From the NCBI GenBank assembly GCA_028292505.1, contig JAQGMF010000029.1, forward strand, positions 1 to 64,000: DNA of 64,000 nt, in the 5' to 3' direction. A model generated the notes under the pieces. It did no database searches. It saw nothing but the letters and a program-made list of their open reading frames with translations, and had not been told where the DNA came from. Source of the DNA: Rhodocyclales bacterium. Lineage in GTDB: Bacteria; Pseudomonadota; Gammaproteobacteria; Burkholderiales; Rhodocyclaceae. Below are positions 9,607 to 18,674 of this stretch, piece by piece; the first letter of the stretch is position 1, and every line of letters starts with the position of its first letter. The position numbers and the translations under genes are program-made.

Positions 9607-10131
9607 TCAGAACAGACTGCGCGCACCGCTGAATCGGCTGGCGAAGTAAGTGCTGTCCAGACGCTCTATCCTCACACTGCCCTTGCTCGAAGGCGCATGC
9701 ACGAAGCGACCATCGCCAAGATAGATTCCCATGTGGGAATAGGTGTGTCCGTCAGTATTGAAGAACACCAGATCGGCCGGCATCAAGGCCGCGCGATCAA
9801 CTGGGCGAGTGATAGCAGCAATCTGCGCCGCATTGTGTGGCAGACGTTTCCCCGCAACCTGCTCGACGACATAACTCACCATCCCACTGCAATCGAGTCC
9901 CGCTTCCGGATTGTTTCCACCAAAGCGGTAACCCGTATCGAGCAAGCCCAGCGAGAAAATGACTATTTCATTGGCATGTTCCGGCGAACTCAAACGGAAC
10001 GTCGGAGCCGAAGGCTGATGAGAGGGGCGGGGTGGCGAAGGGAGCGGTGAGGGCGGCGTGCTGCTACATGCCGCGAGGACTGCTACGAGACTTGCGATCA
10101 CAAATCGATGCATCGCCGCACGCTTCATCAC
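9607..10131 (-). CDS. NlpC/P60 family lipoprotein (peptidoglycan endopeptidase)
   Basis: A 174-aa predicted lipoprotein. The lipobox LAAC is at about residues 19-22, followed by a proline-rich linker ([12 protein letters not shown]) and an NlpC/P60 cysteine peptidase domain. Catalytic elements are [11 protein letters not shown] (nucleophile Cys), [11 protein letters not shown] (His) and FVHAPSSKG (third polar residue). It resembles E. coli MepS/NlpC, which cut the D-Ala-mDAP cross-link or the peptide stem. The ATG overlaps the stop codon of dtd, so translation is probably coupled. A second ATG six codons in (MHRFVIAS) could be the true start. Confidence 0.88.
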   Translation of the reverse strand: MMKRAAMHRFVIASLVAVLAACSSTPPSPLPSPPRPSHQPSAPTFRLSSPEHANEIVIFSLGLLDTGYRFGGNNPEAGLDCSGMVSYVVEQVAGKRLPHNAAQIAAITRPVDRAALMPADLVFFNTDGHTYSHMGIYLGDGRFVHAPSSKGSVRIERLDSTYFASRFSGARSLF

Positions 10132-10565
10132 ACTTCCAGCCAGAACGTAACCGGCCCATCATTGACGAGACTGACCTTCATATCCGCGCCAAAGCGACCG
10201 CAGGCGACATCTTCGTGGGCAGCGCTCGCGGCGTTGACCAGGTATTCGAAACATTGCGCCGCCAGCGTCGGCGATGCGGCTGACGTAAAACTCGGTCGCG
10301 TGCCTTTTGCAGTGTCGGCGGCCAATGTGAACTGCGACACCAGCAATAAGCCGCCACGCGTGTCACGCAAAGAGCGGTTCATGCGTCCGGCATCATCGGG
10401 GAAGACACGGTAGTTCAACATCTTGTCAAGAAGCCGATCGGCCATGCCGGGCGTGTCATCGGGTTGAACAGCGATCAACGCCAGCAGTCCGCAACCAATC
10501 GCGCCAATCACCTCATCGTCAACGCGCACGGCCGCTTCGCTGACACGCTGGATCAAAGCAATCAC
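10128..10565 (-). CDS. dtd: D-aminoacyl-tRNA deacylase
   Basis: A 145-aa enzyme that removes D-amino acids (and glycine from tRNA-Ala) mis-attached to tRNA. The length is typical and the family motifs are intact: [16 protein letters not shown] at the N-terminus, [20 protein letters not shown] (SQFTL) in the active site, and [11 protein letters not shown] (NxGPVT-type) at the C-terminus. It overlaps the NlpC/P60 gene by four bases and lies 33 bases downstream of the gamma-carbonic-anhydrase gene, so the three are probably one operon. Confidence 0.96.
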   Translation of the reverse strand: MIALIQRVSEAAVRVDDEVIGAIGCGLLALIAVQPDDTPGMADRLLDKMLNYRVFPDDAGRMNRSLRDTRGGLLLVSQFTLAADTAKGTRPSFTSAASPTLAAQCFEYLVNAASAAHEDVACGRFGADMKVSLVNDGPVTFWLEV

Positions 10566-10598
10566 GTGTTTGTTCGCTCCACTGAGGCGGCACGCACC

Positions 10599-11123
10599 TC
10601 AGCCAATCCGCTTCAGCCCCTGCCGGAACCGCACGGCGTTCTGAACATAAACTTCCGCATTCGCCAACATGCCTGCAACTTCCTCGTCCGTGAGCTGACG
10701 AATGATGCGGCCAGGCGTGCCAACAACCAGCGACCGATCCGGAATGACCTTGTTTTCCGGAATCAGGCAGTTCGCCCCAATCAGACAACTCTTGCCCACG
10801 ACCGCACCGTTCAATATGACCGCGTTGATTCCGATCAACGAACCATCACCCACCGTGCAGCCATGCAGCATCGCCATGTGCCCGATAGTGACGTTTGCGC
10901 CGACTGTCAGCGGTATGCCGTCGTCCGTATGCAGGATTGCTCCATCCTGTACGTTGGAACCATCGCCGACGACAATAGGGTCGTTGTCACCGCGCAGGAC
11001 GGCGTTAAACCATACGCTCACATTGCGACCGAGCAGCACGGTTCCCAGTACCGTAGCGCTCTCCGCAATCCAAGAGTTCTCGCCGAGCGTTGGCACTCTA
11101 TCATCCAAAACAAAAACAGCCAT
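10599..11123 (-). CDS. gamma-carbonic-anhydrase-like hexapeptide protein (YrdA type)
   Basis: A 174-aa left-handed beta-helix protein of the YrdA/PaaY/CaiE group. Hexapeptide turns are visible from GENSWIAESATVLG to IPDRSLVVGTP. Zinc-ligand histidines occur in GAILHTDDG and TIGHMAMLHGCTVG, the pattern of gamma-class carbonic anhydrases, and a C-terminal helix follows. Many members lack measurable anhydrase activity, so the activity here is unproven. First gene of the probable operon with dtd and the NlpC/P60 lipoprotein. Confidence 0.88.
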   Translation of the reverse strand: MAVFVLDDRVPTLGENSWIAESATVLGTVLLGRNVSVWFNAVLRGDNDPIVVGDGSNVQDGAILHTDDGIPLTVGANVTIGHMAMLHGCTVGDGSLIGINAVILNGAVVGKSCLIGANCLIPENKVIPDRSLVVGTPGRIIRQLTDEEVAGMLANAEVYVQNAVRFRQGLKRIG

Positions 11124-11209
11124 TGCTTACCGTGCCTCAAAAACCGCATCGCGGGAGTGTTGCAACGCATCAGGGCAAGATGATATCAGCAGTGTTTGGT
11201 CTCAAGACT

Positions 11210-11881
11210 CTAGCGAAAGGCCGGGCCATACCCCCATACAACCAATGACCGGCGCACGCCTCTGGTTACCGGACTCACATGATGAAGTAGGTAAGACGGA
11301 AAAAATATAGCCGTACCAAGCTGCCTGGTTTGTTCGCCGGTGCTCAGGTTTGCGAATTCAAGTATGCCGCCGTCGTATTCATCTGGCCCAGAGAGCTGAA
11401 TTGAAAGGGATAGCTTGCGCGCACTCGTTTGATCGCTGCCGATATCGACGTGCCAGTCAAAATACTGATCGGTACCATACCTAGTGAACTGAAGTGCTTC
11501 GACAAATCCAGTGAGTTCAAAGTCAAAGTGTTTGTTTGCTTGTGCAAAGAGCACGCCCAATCGGTGAAATAGCCAATGATTTTCAGGATGTGGCTCAATC
11601 CAGGAAATATGGCTCACTCGATAAGCGTCTGAACCCAGTTCGGCCCTGCCTTCGTATCGTGGTAGGGCCTCGCCCATCGCGATGACTGCTTTGCACTCAT
11701 CAGGAGAGAGTGCTGCCGCAATCCCATGAACAGAGGGCAACGCAGCATTTAATGTCAAAGGTGATTTGCAGCCAAAAGGACTTTCCAGACTGTGCCAATT
11801 CAATGACGCCACGTCACTTGAATCAGTGCTAATGCTTGAAGGCAATATGTACAAGAAATCGACAGAGGTTTTATTATTCAT
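11210..11881 (-). CDS. 2-oxoglutarate/Fe(II)-dependent oxygenase (prolyl-4-hydroxylase-like fold)
   Basis: A 223-aa protein ending in a double-stranded beta-helix oxygenase domain. The iron triad is visible as WHVDIG (H144, D146) and LLHHVSPV (H201), and the 2-oxoglutarate anchor is R211 in GVRRSLVVW. The spacing matches PKHD/P4H-like hydroxylases. The substrate is unknown. It is less GC-rich than its core neighbours and lies next to the insertion-sequence remnants and the glycosylation region, so it may belong to the acquired segment. Confidence 0.85.
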   Translation of the reverse strand: MNNKTSVDFLYILPSSISTDSSDVASLNWHSLESPFGCKSPLTLNAALPSVHGIAAALSPDECKAVIAMGEALPRYEGRAELGSDAYRVSHISWIEPHPENHWLFHRLGVLFAQANKHFDFELTGFVEALQFTRYGTDQYFDWHVDIGSDQTSARKLSLSIQLSGPDEYDGGILEFANLSTGEQTRQLGTAIFFPSYLLHHVSPVTRGVRRSLVVWGYGPAFR

Positions 11882-12182
11882 AAGCGACGGCCTCCCTCTA
11901 TTACAATTTATTGAGTAGTGGTGTTAATAGCGCCCTGATCAAGTGCCGCACTTTATGTAGTACAGGCAACCAATCTCCGCTAACGGCCTGTTTGACAATA
12001 ATCATGCTGGAGCACCACGGACTGCGATCATCGCTTAGAGCCAAAACATGCCGCTCTTGCGGCGCAAAAGCAGAATAACAGTCTTTCCCATGGCCCCTGG
12101 CAACCTCCCCCGGTTTCGTTGACCCCCTGACCTAAGGGTTTGGCGGCTGTATGGGCAAGCCGGGAATACAGAAGCCGGTCGC
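11882..12182. other. gene-free stretch before the IS remnants
   Basis: No convincing open frame or RNA is seen. The first part is the AT-leaning upstream region of the oxygenase gene. The GC-rich end (about 12100-12180) probably belongs to the left side of the decayed IS3-family element that follows, because the transposase-like reading frame emerges directly from it. Confidence 0.4.
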
Positions 12183-12287
12183 CACGGCGATCAGTTCGAA
12201 GCGACGGCGGTGGCACTGAGTCACTTGTCGGGCGTGTTGGTTCAAGACGTAGCCGAAGCGCTGGACATTCACATGTTCATGCTGTCA
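12183..12287 (+). pseudogene. remnant of IS3-family transposase OrfA
   Basis: The frame at 12183 reads HGDQFEATAVALSHLSGVL and continues VQDVAEALDIHMFMLS, which is the N-terminal helix-turn-helix segment of IS3-family OrfA proteins. Homology stops abruptly after about 35 codons, before the WRKE-type continuation expected, and there is no OrfB. It is a short decayed fragment. Confidence 0.65.
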
Positions 12288-12343
12288 TCGCTTAGTCTCA
12301 AGTTTCAAGTGCAACACTCTAAATCGGCCAGGGCGGCAGAATG

Positions 12344-12702
12344 GACAGACCATACACTCATGAGTGCGGAACAGAACGCAGTCATCATGATTGAGCATGG
12401 ACATGGAGTGGCGTCACAGCGATTTCTCGGCAACTTGACCGCTCGACCTCGATGGGGTTACGCGAGTGATGCCGCAATCGCTCGGCAAGTTCGGTGCGCT
12501 ATGACACCACGCAGATTGCATCGTGCTATCGCGAGCGGTGTGTTGCGCGTCGGCGCAAGCTCCTTGAGGGCAGTGCCGTATGCGCATGAACATGATCGCC
12601 AGATCTACTGGTGCTGGTCGCCACAGCAGATTACCGCCACGGGCATGTCAGCCAAGAAACGATCTATGCGTATCTGCGGGGTGTCCTGAAGAAAGACAAA
12701 CA
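12344..12702 (+). pseudogene. decayed IS30-family transposase fragment
   Basis: Pieces of an IS30-type transposase N-terminal half appear in order but in changing frames. They are MSAEQNAVIMIEHGHG, then AISRQLDRSTS (helix-turn-helix), then RYDTTQIASCYRERCVARRR and KLLEGSAVCA, then IYWCWSPQQI, then HVSQETIYAYLRGVLKK. At least three frameshifts and two in-frame stops separate them and the DDE catalytic domain is missing. The element is dead. It lies just upstream of the pilin gene, at the edge of the low-GC segment. Confidence 0.7.
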
Positions 12703-12854
12703 TAGGCGCAGACTGCCAACCTCCGGCTGCGTGTGACAAAAATCGTCACCGATCACTTGACTGAGGGCTTTTATTGAAGAGATTCGTGGGGTTTTTATTA
12801 TCCAAACAATTGTTTTATATGTATTTTTTATTTTCCCCCTAGGCGCTTTTGTCT

Positions 12855-12870
12855 TGGCATGCCAATCGCT
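12855..12870 (+). promoter_or_regulatory. candidate sigma-54 promoter of the pilin gene
   Basis: TGGCATGCCAATCGCT fits the -24/-12 consensus TGGCACGNNNNTTGCW at all but two defined positions, with correct GG-to-GC spacing. Initiation would fall near 12881, giving a leader of about 38 bases before the pilin ATG at 12919. Type IV pilin genes are RpoN-dependent in several proteobacteria. The left part is also a 12-bp palindrome (TTGGCATGCCAA), so chance similarity is possible. Confidence 0.5.
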
Positions 12871-12918
12871 TCATGCAAGTCGTACGGATCACCATCCGTT
12901 CCATCACAGGAGATAAAT

Positions 12919-13350
12919 ATGAGCAATCTTAGACGCGTCCAACAAGGCTTCACCCTGATCGAACTGATGATCGTGGTAGCCATTATTGGTATCTTGGCGG
13001 CCATCGCTTTGCCCGCCTATCAGGATTATACGGTTCGTGCCAAAGTGTCTGAATTGATGCTTTCCGCCAGTTCCGCCCGTACTTGCATCACGGAAGCCTA
13101 TCAAGGGGTTGGCGGCGCAAACGTGCCGACTACGGTCGGCGCCGATTGTGTTCCTGCGATAGTGGGCAAGGTAAGTGGCTCAACCACGTCCACGGTGGGC
13201 TTGGTGACCGTAACTGGCTCGACGGCCACAACGTCCGTAGGTCAGGCAGTTACCATCTCGCTCAGCCCGTCGGTTCAATCTGCCGCCGGCACGCTAACAT
13301 GGACTTGCACCGGAACTCCCTCCAAATATGTTCCGGCCTCCTGCCGTTAA
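12919..13350 (+). CDS. pilA: type IV major pilin (PilA/PilE type)
   Basis: A 143-aa prepilin with a short basic leader ([10 protein letters not shown]) cut before [32 protein letters not shown]; the mature protein has Glu at position 5 and the long hydrophobic N-terminal helix of class IVa pilins. The C-terminal disulfide loop is [16 protein letters not shown]. The central part is rich in Thr, Ser and Gly ([21 protein letters not shown]), a plausible target for O-glycosylation. AGGAG precedes the ATG by 7 bases. A strong terminator follows, so it is a monocistronic unit. It lies beside a glycosylation locus. Confidence 0.95.
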   Translation: MSNLRRVQQGFTLIELMIVVAIIGILAAIALPAYQDYTVRAKVSELMLSASSARTCITEAYQGVGGANVPTTVGADCVPAIVGKVSGSTTSTVGLVTVTGSTATTSVGQAVTISLSPSVQSAAGTLTWTCTGTPSKYVPASCR

Positions 13351-13365
13351 TTTTTTCTCCCGGCA

Positions 13366-13392
13366 AAAGCCCCTCTTCCGAGGGGCTTTTTC
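13366..13392 (+). terminator. rho-independent terminator of the pilin gene
   Basis: A GCCCCTC/GAGGGGC stem with a short TTCC loop, preceded by AAAA and followed by TTTTT. It sits 16 bases after the pilin stop codon. Confidence 0.9.
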
Positions 13393-13412
13393 GTTTGCAG
13401 AGGGCATTTTAA

Positions 13413-13748
13413 ATGATCAAGTTATTTCGTCTTTTCAATCATGAAGCGGAGAAAACGTTGGCACTGGAGTTGGCGGCGCATTTCGTCAAAAACATACCCC
13501 CGAAATTAATGGATCAACGTCGTCAAGTACTCTCAGCCAACAAGGTTTCCCGTCTTTTGGAACAAGCTTTTGAAAAGGCGAAGGATCATCAAGAAAAAGT
13601 AGGAATGGGCTTTATCAAACGCGCAATCCTTGCCAATATGTTCAAATGGGAGCTAAAAAACAATGGTTACCCTCAGGATTTCATTGAGGTTGCGACCGAA
13701 GGATTGGTCGTTGAACTTTCAAGAAAAACGATAAAGGTTAAATCCTGA
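13413..13748 (+). CDS. hypothetical protein, 111 aa
   Basis: I do not recognise this family. The 111-aa product is mostly helical, Lys/Glu rich and without signal peptide or membrane segment. Segments include LALELAAHFVKNIPPKLMD, VLSANKVSRLLEQAFEKA and MFKWELKNNGYPQDFIEVATEGLVVELSRK. AGAGGG lies about 8 bases before the ATG. It sits just after the pilin terminator and 47 bases before the GT41 fusion gene, and could be co-transcribed with the latter. Base composition is AT-richer than the core genes, suggesting acquisition. Confidence 0.7.
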   Translation: MIKLFRLFNHEAEKTLALELAAHFVKNIPPKLMDQRRQVLSANKVSRLLEQAFEKAKDHQEKVGMGFIKRAILANMFKWELKNNGYPQDFIEVATEGLVVELSRKTIKVKS

Positions 13749-13795
13749 TGAGCTACCGGCTAGTTTGATAATTATGAAAATCTCGGGATAACTCC

Positions 13796-16741
13796 ATGTT
13801 GATGCGATTTATAAAGAGTGCATTTACCCGAAAAATTTCACACTTATCTCAATCACCCACACAACTTAGCCCACTACAAAAGGCCAATCAGTTTAATGAA
13901 CAAGGTGATCGTCGTTCCGCAATTACTGAATATCGCAAACACCTTGAAGCTTTCCCCCACGATGTTCCCGCCTTGAACAATCTTGGATGTTGTCTGGTAG
14001 ATATTGGCGACAATGAAGGTGCAGCCAAGCTCTTTGAACTGGCGTTTGCTTTAGATGACTCTTTTCTACCGGTTGTTATCAATCACGCCAAGCTTCTGAA
14101 CGATCTGTATCGAAGCGACGAAGGCCTTGTTTTTTTACGACAAGCCAAAGCTTCCAACGAGAATTTTCCGAATGTAAATGCAGTTTATGCCGGTGCGGCA
14201 TTGCAAAAAGGTGATACGAAACTTGCAAGGCAGCACACACTCAAGGCTTGGCTAACTTCGTTCGATACCCTGCGTTTTGCCAATTGCCATCTTTTCTACT
14301 GCGCATATGCAGATATTGACGAAGCGCAGTTGGCGGCAGAGCATCGATTTTGGAGCGCAACGCTAGCCCCGCTGACTAAGCGAGCCGATGAAGTACCGCC
14401 GGAGGTTCCAGATTTAGCACCCAGAAAAACGCCAGGACGAGTGCGTATCGGGTATTGGTCCCCCGATTTCCGCAATCATTCGGTACGTTATTTTGCGCGC
14501 CCTTTGCTGGAAAATCACGATCACGAAAAATTTGAAGTATTCATCTATTACGACTTCCCAATCTCAGACGCCCAAACAGAAAATATCAAAGCAAATGCCG
14601 ATCGGTTTTTTTCTGTTAGTGAGCTTTCGGACACCAAACTTTTCTCGCTGATTCGATCCCATGAACTGGACGTTCTTGTTGAGCTGGCAGGACACTCCTC
14701 GGCCAATCGTTTGAATTTGCTTCAGGAACGGTTGGCCACTTTGCAACTGACAGGTTTGGGTTACCCACCAACAACGGGTTTGTCGACCATTGACGGTAAG
14801 CTGCTAGACGCTCATATGATCGATGCAGATAGCTCGCGCTACTACACCGAAACACCTATGGTATTACCCACGTCCTTTTGGTGTTTCGACCCCAAAGAAG
14901 ATGTATCTATCGTTGCCGAACCACCTGTCGAACGCAATGGATACTTTACCTTTGCGTGCGTTGGCAATATCGCAAAAATCAACACACGCATTCTGCTCTG
15001 CTGGGCAAATATCTTGTGCCGTGTACCCGATAGCAAACTTGTATTAAGGTCGATTAGCTTTGGCGATCCTGCTGCCGAGGAGTACATGTGCCGTCGTCTT
15101 GAAGAAGCAGATATTGCTCTGGATCGTGTCGAATTCCATAAACCTGCTGCAGGCACTGCGTACTTTGAGTCGTACAACGATATCGACATAATTCTCGATA
15201 CCTATCCGTTCAACGGAGGAACGACCACTTGTTTCGCGACATACATGGGGGTTCCAGCAGTGAGCATGGCTGGGAAGTCTCTAATATCCCGTATGGGGCA
15301 GTCGATACTAAACAATCTTGAACTTTCGGACTGGGTGGTTGGCAACGAGGCAGAGTATGTCGAACGTGCCGTTGCGGGGGCTCACGATGTGGCCTTCTTG
15401 AAACGGTTTCGTATCGAAGCCCGCGAACGTTTCGCCAGAACAGCCTTGGGGAATGGCGATTTATTCGCCCGAGAATTCGAAGCTGCCTGTATATCCATGC
15501 TGGAAGCAAAGCGAGCTGCTATCCTGAACAAAACCAGCCAAGTCGATACGCTACCCGCCCAAGAAATTCTACAACGCGCCTATGCGGTATTCCGCTTTGG
15601 ACAGAACGAAGCCGCAAAACGAATTGTCGACCATTGCTTGAGCGCCTACCCGGACTGCGGAACTGCCCACATCCTTTGGACACAGCGCCTCACCACTGAA
15701 GGACGTTTTGAGGCAGCGGCTAACTACCTGCTCGAACGACTTTCGCGCTTTACACCAAATGAACAAATTGCCGCATTGGTTAATGTGGCGCGATTTTACT
15801 TGCAAGCGGACTGCGTTCAAAAGGCTCGGGACGCGATTGTCCATGCGCAGACCATCGAGACTAAAGACCTCTACGATCTACTGCAAATACGCATGTTGAA
15901 TGTCTGCATTCAGGCACGCGACTATGACCAGAATGCTCTCGTGACCCAGCCCGCACTACCCAAGCGGATTCAAATCGATGTATATATTATCTGCAATGAC
16001 GAGACTGTGTTTCAATCTATGCGAACAGGGATTGAAGCTCGCTGCCAATTGCCTCACGGCCTTTACGTAAATTTCTTCCAGTGTCGTGAAAACAGAAAAG
16101 AGCCGACCTACAATCAAGCTATTTATGAATCCAGTGCCGACCTTGTTCTATGGATGCATAAAAACATTGAAATTCATAGTCCCAATTTCTTTGGCGACGT
16201 CGTTGCCGCCCTTGAGTACTGCGATATCCTGAGCTTCGCTGGCGCACGTCGCTGGGAACGCATGGACTGGCGATTAAGCGAATCAGAAAACAAAGCTGCC
16301 TCCTTCTTGGTTCCTTCTGGCGAAAAGTCCGGGAATTATGAAGTTCAAGTCATGGGATCTAATTTGCAAAGAGTTGTTGAAAATATGTGTGTATTAGATG
16401 GCTCCTTAATGGTCATTCGTCGTGCCAGCCTAGAGCAGCGCGAAAGAATTCAATTCGATGCACTCCTGGAAGGCGGCGCGGCCCTGATGGAAGAGGATTT
16501 CAGTCACAAGGCTTATCAAGCCGGGCTACAATTGGCTGTACATCAAAATCTCGGTTTGATCATGGATTGGCAAACCTCATTATTGACGGAGCATCTTGAA
16601 GAGGCTCGTTGGCAACTCGCTCAAGGGCTTGGGCTTGACCCTTTCGCTGCTGATCAAAAAGAAGATCGCACGATCATTTCTACACCAGTTTCCACGCCAG
16701 CAGAAGGGGTCGCAGTTCAACGTTTGTTTTTTAAGGATTGA
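13796..16741 (+). CDS. TPR / GT41 (SPINDLY-OGT type) glycosyltransferase fused to a GT2/StrF-like domain
   Basis: A 981-aa multidomain protein. Residues about 30-200 are TPR-like helices (NEQGDRRSAITEYRKHL, ALNNLGCCLVDIGDNEGA). Residues about 213-590 form a GT41 catalytic region, with IGYWSPDFRNHSVRYF, LDVLVELAGHSSANR and the signature DIILDTYPFNGGTTTCF with GVPAVSMAGKS. A second TPR-like stretch (about 590-715) follows. From about 722 there is a third part starting QIDVYIICNDE, with ADLVLWMHKNIEI and EEDFSHKAYQAG, like StrF/GT2-fold transferases. GT41 enzymes move GlcNAc or another sugar to Ser/Thr of proteins; both donor and target here are inference. No signal peptide, so cytoplasmic. Confidence 0.82.
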   Translation: MLMRFIKSAFTRKISHLSQSPTQLSPLQKANQFNEQGDRRSAITEYRKHLEAFPHDVPALNNLGCCLVDIGDNEGAAKLFELAFALDDSFLPVVINHAKLLNDLYRSDEGLVFLRQAKASNENFPNVNAVYAGAALQKGDTKLARQHTLKAWLTSFDTLRFANCHLFYCAYADIDEAQLAAEHRFWSATLAPLTKRADEVPPEVPDLAPRKTPGRVRIGYWSPDFRNHSVRYFARPLLENHDHEKFEVFIYYDFPISDAQTENIKANADRFFSVSELSDTKLFSLIRSHELDVLVELAGHSSANRLNLLQERLATLQLTGLGYPPTTGLSTIDGKLLDAHMIDADSSRYYTETPMVLPTSFWCFDPKEDVSIVAEPPVERNGYFTFACVGNIAKINTRILLCWANILCRVPDSKLVLRSISFGDPAAEEYMCRRLEEADIALDRVEFHKPAAGTAYFESYNDIDIILDTYPFNGGTTTCFATYMGVPAVSMAGKSLISRMGQSILNNLELSDWVVGNEAEYVERAVAGAHDVAFLKRFRIEARERFARTALGNGDLFAREFEAACISMLEAKRAAILNKTSQVDTLPAQEILQRAYAVFRFGQNEAAKRIVDHCLSAYPDCGTAHILWTQRLTTEGRFEAAANYLLERLSRFTPNEQIAALVNVARFYLQADCVQKARDAIVHAQTIETKDLYDLLQIRMLNVCIQARDYDQNALVTQPALPKRIQIDVYIICNDETVFQSMRTGIEARCQLPHGLYVNFFQCRENRKEPTYNQAIYESSADLVLWMHKNIEIHSPNFFGDVVAALEYCDILSFAGARRWERMDWRLSESENKAASFLVPSGEKSGNYEVQVMGSNLQRVVENMCVLDGSLMVIRRASLEQRERIQFDALLEGGAALMEEDFSHKAYQAGLQLAVHQNLGLIMDWQTSLLTEHLEEARWQLAQGLGLDPFAADQKEDRTIISTPVSTPAEGVAVQRLFFKD

Positions 16742-16843
16742 TCGAAAACACATGGCGCATGTCGCCGTGATGAGTCCCCAATGTTTGTGATCTTTTGCAC
16801 GCCCACAACTTTTTGTTTTAAAACCACCCCGTCGAAAAATAGA

Positions 16844-17713
16844 ATGATTCTGACTCGCATAATCCGGCAAATGTTCAGAAAATCACCGCGCGTTCGTACG
16901 CCCATAAAGGCATTGGCGCAAGCCGACATCATTAAGATGCTGCCCAAGCTGAGCCCGCCAGTACACAATGCGTGCGCCAACTTCTTCATGCCCGTATTCT
17001 GGGAAACCTCGAATCCCGAATCTGTGGTGACTTCAGCAACGGAAATAATCAACCTTGCGGCCAGCGGTCACCACTTCGCCGACAACTTCTTGACCTGGGG
17101 CAGGAACATGTCGATGCTGGATGATCACCCGTTCAGACAGGCATGGGAATCCAATTTAGAGAGTGTGTCCGATGAGGCAATCATTTGGCGGCGATACGTC
17201 CTAGCGTGTGCCGCCTATCACTGTGTCCAGCTCCAAGGGGATTTCGTCGAGTGTGGAGCCTATACAGGAGTCGGCATAAAAACGGTGATCGATTATTTGG
17301 GCGGCGTGGAGTTCCCGAAAATGTTCTGGGGCTACGATATGTTTGAACACGATCCATCAATGCTGAATCACGCGATGCCTGAACACGGGGAGGGCTTGTA
17401 CGAGCGGATCAAAAACAAGTTTGCAGCCTACCCTCAAGTCCGATTAATAAAGGGGTTTATTCCGAATGTTTTTGAAAACAACTGTCCTGATCGCATCGCC
17501 TACTTGCATATTGACTTGAACCAGGCGCCAGCTGAGGTCGCTGCACTTGATTACCTGTTTGACCGCATGGTTCCAGGCGGCATCCTAATCCTCGACGATT
17601 ACGAGTGGTCTACTTACCGCCCACAAAAAATAGCAGAAGACCAATGGTTTGAGGCAAGACATTACCGCGTCATGCCATTACCGACCGGACAAGGACTGGT
17701 CATTAAACGGTGA
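16844..17713 (+). CDS. TylF-like O-methyltransferase
   Basis: A class I SAM methyltransferase of the TylF/MycF (macrocin-type) group. Seen are LQGDFVECGAYTGVGIK (motif I region), FWGYDMFEHD, and the C-terminal YLHIDLNQAPAEVAALDYLF followed by MVPGGILILDDYEW, which carries the metal-binding acidic residues of this family. Members O-methylate sugars. The start is uncertain: ATG at 16844 gives 289 aa beginning MILTRIIRQMFRK, and an in-frame ATG at 16781 would add 21 residues; neither has a clear ribosome site. Third gene of a same-strand row after the GT41 fusion. Confidence 0.72.
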   Translation: MILTRIIRQMFRKSPRVRTPIKALAQADIIKMLPKLSPPVHNACANFFMPVFWETSNPESVVTSATEIINLAASGHHFADNFLTWGRNMSMLDDHPFRQAWESNLESVSDEAIIWRRYVLACAAYHCVQLQGDFVECGAYTGVGIKTVIDYLGGVEFPKMFWGYDMFEHDPSMLNHAMPEHGEGLYERIKNKFAAYPQVRLIKGFIPNVFENNCPDRIAYLHIDLNQAPAEVAALDYLFDRMVPGGILILDDYEWSTYRPQKIAEDQWFEARHYRVMPLPTGQGLVIKR

Positions 17714-17751
17714 AGATATCGCCGCCTAGCGTCTATCTTTGAAGGATTGAT

Positions 17752-18426
17752 ATGAGAACATTGCTTCATGTCGGCTGTGGATTTTCCACTATTCAAAATC
17801 TTCCAAGCTATTTTCAAGAAGGAACGTGGGAAGAGTTGAGGTATGACATTAACGAGGCTGTAAAACCAGACATCGTAGGAAGTCTGCAAGATATGTCAAT
17901 AATAGAGAATTCCTCTATAGATGCGATATTTTCATCCCACAATATTGAACATGTCTGGTCATTTGAGGTTCCGGTTGTTCTCGCTGAATTTCTGCGCGTG
18001 CTCAAACCCGATGGTGTCGCTGTCGTACTATGCCCTGATATTCTTTCAGTAGCCCAAGCTATCACATATGGGGCGCTGACTAACCCGCTATACGTTTCAC
18101 CTGCAGGCCCCATCAGTGCTATCGACATAATGTATGGGCATCAGGCGGATATCCAGCGGGGTAACATTTTTATGGCTCACAAGACAGCATTTACTGCGCA
18201 AACTTTGTCAACCGAGCTAATGTCAGTCGGTTTTGTTGGAAGTGTTGTTGCCCGTGATCAAGTTTTTGGATTGCACGCTTTGGCAACGAAAACCGCTTGG
18301 AATGCTCAGGCCATCAAGAAACTCGCAAGTGGTATTTTCCTTCCGTCCCCCGAGTTGCTGGAAATACAGAGTTTCGGTTGTTACTTTCCTGAAGTCGCAT
18401 TTCCCCAACCAAACGCCACACCTTGA
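17752..18426 (+). CDS. class I SAM-dependent methyltransferase
   Basis: A 224-aa Methyltransf_11-type protein: LLHVGCGFSTIQNLP is motif I, then ELRYDINEAVKPDIVG, IDAIFSSHNIEHVWSFEVP (motif II region) and LRVLKPDGVAVVLCPDI (motif III). AAGGA lies 7 bases before the ATG. It is 38 bases after the TylF-like gene. Such enzymes in glycan loci often methylate sugars or glycan termini; the substrate is unknown. The sequence is AT-richer than the core genome. Confidence 0.78.
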   Translation: MRTLLHVGCGFSTIQNLPSYFQEGTWEELRYDINEAVKPDIVGSLQDMSIIENSSIDAIFSSHNIEHVWSFEVPVVLAEFLRVLKPDGVAVVLCPDILSVAQAITYGALTNPLYVSPAGPISAIDIMYGHQADIQRGNIFMAHKTAFTAQTLSTELMSVGFVGSVVARDQVFGLHALATKTAWNAQAIKKLASGIFLPSPELLEIQSFGCYFPEVAFPQPNATP

Positions 18427-18674
18427 TTTATAACCCCCCATCTCAACAAGGCGCCTCATTCGATACAGTTTGGAACCCCTGCGATCGATACTGCTGAAAA
18501 AATATCCGTAAAATCCACATGTTTTACAATCTTAGACGCACAAAATCATTGCTACGTTGAATCGACAAAAACTCTACCGCCCTCATCTGAGCGCTGCAGT
18601 TCGTGTGCGGAGATATGCGATGTGGATTGATTGGAAAGTATGCTGCGTATCTAAAAAAGTCAGTGGAATTTACC

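Noticed and set aside
18427..18674. Possible small gene or RNA between convergent methyltransferase and acyltransferase genes
   Set aside because: No terminator, hairpin or plausible frame with a ribosome site was found.
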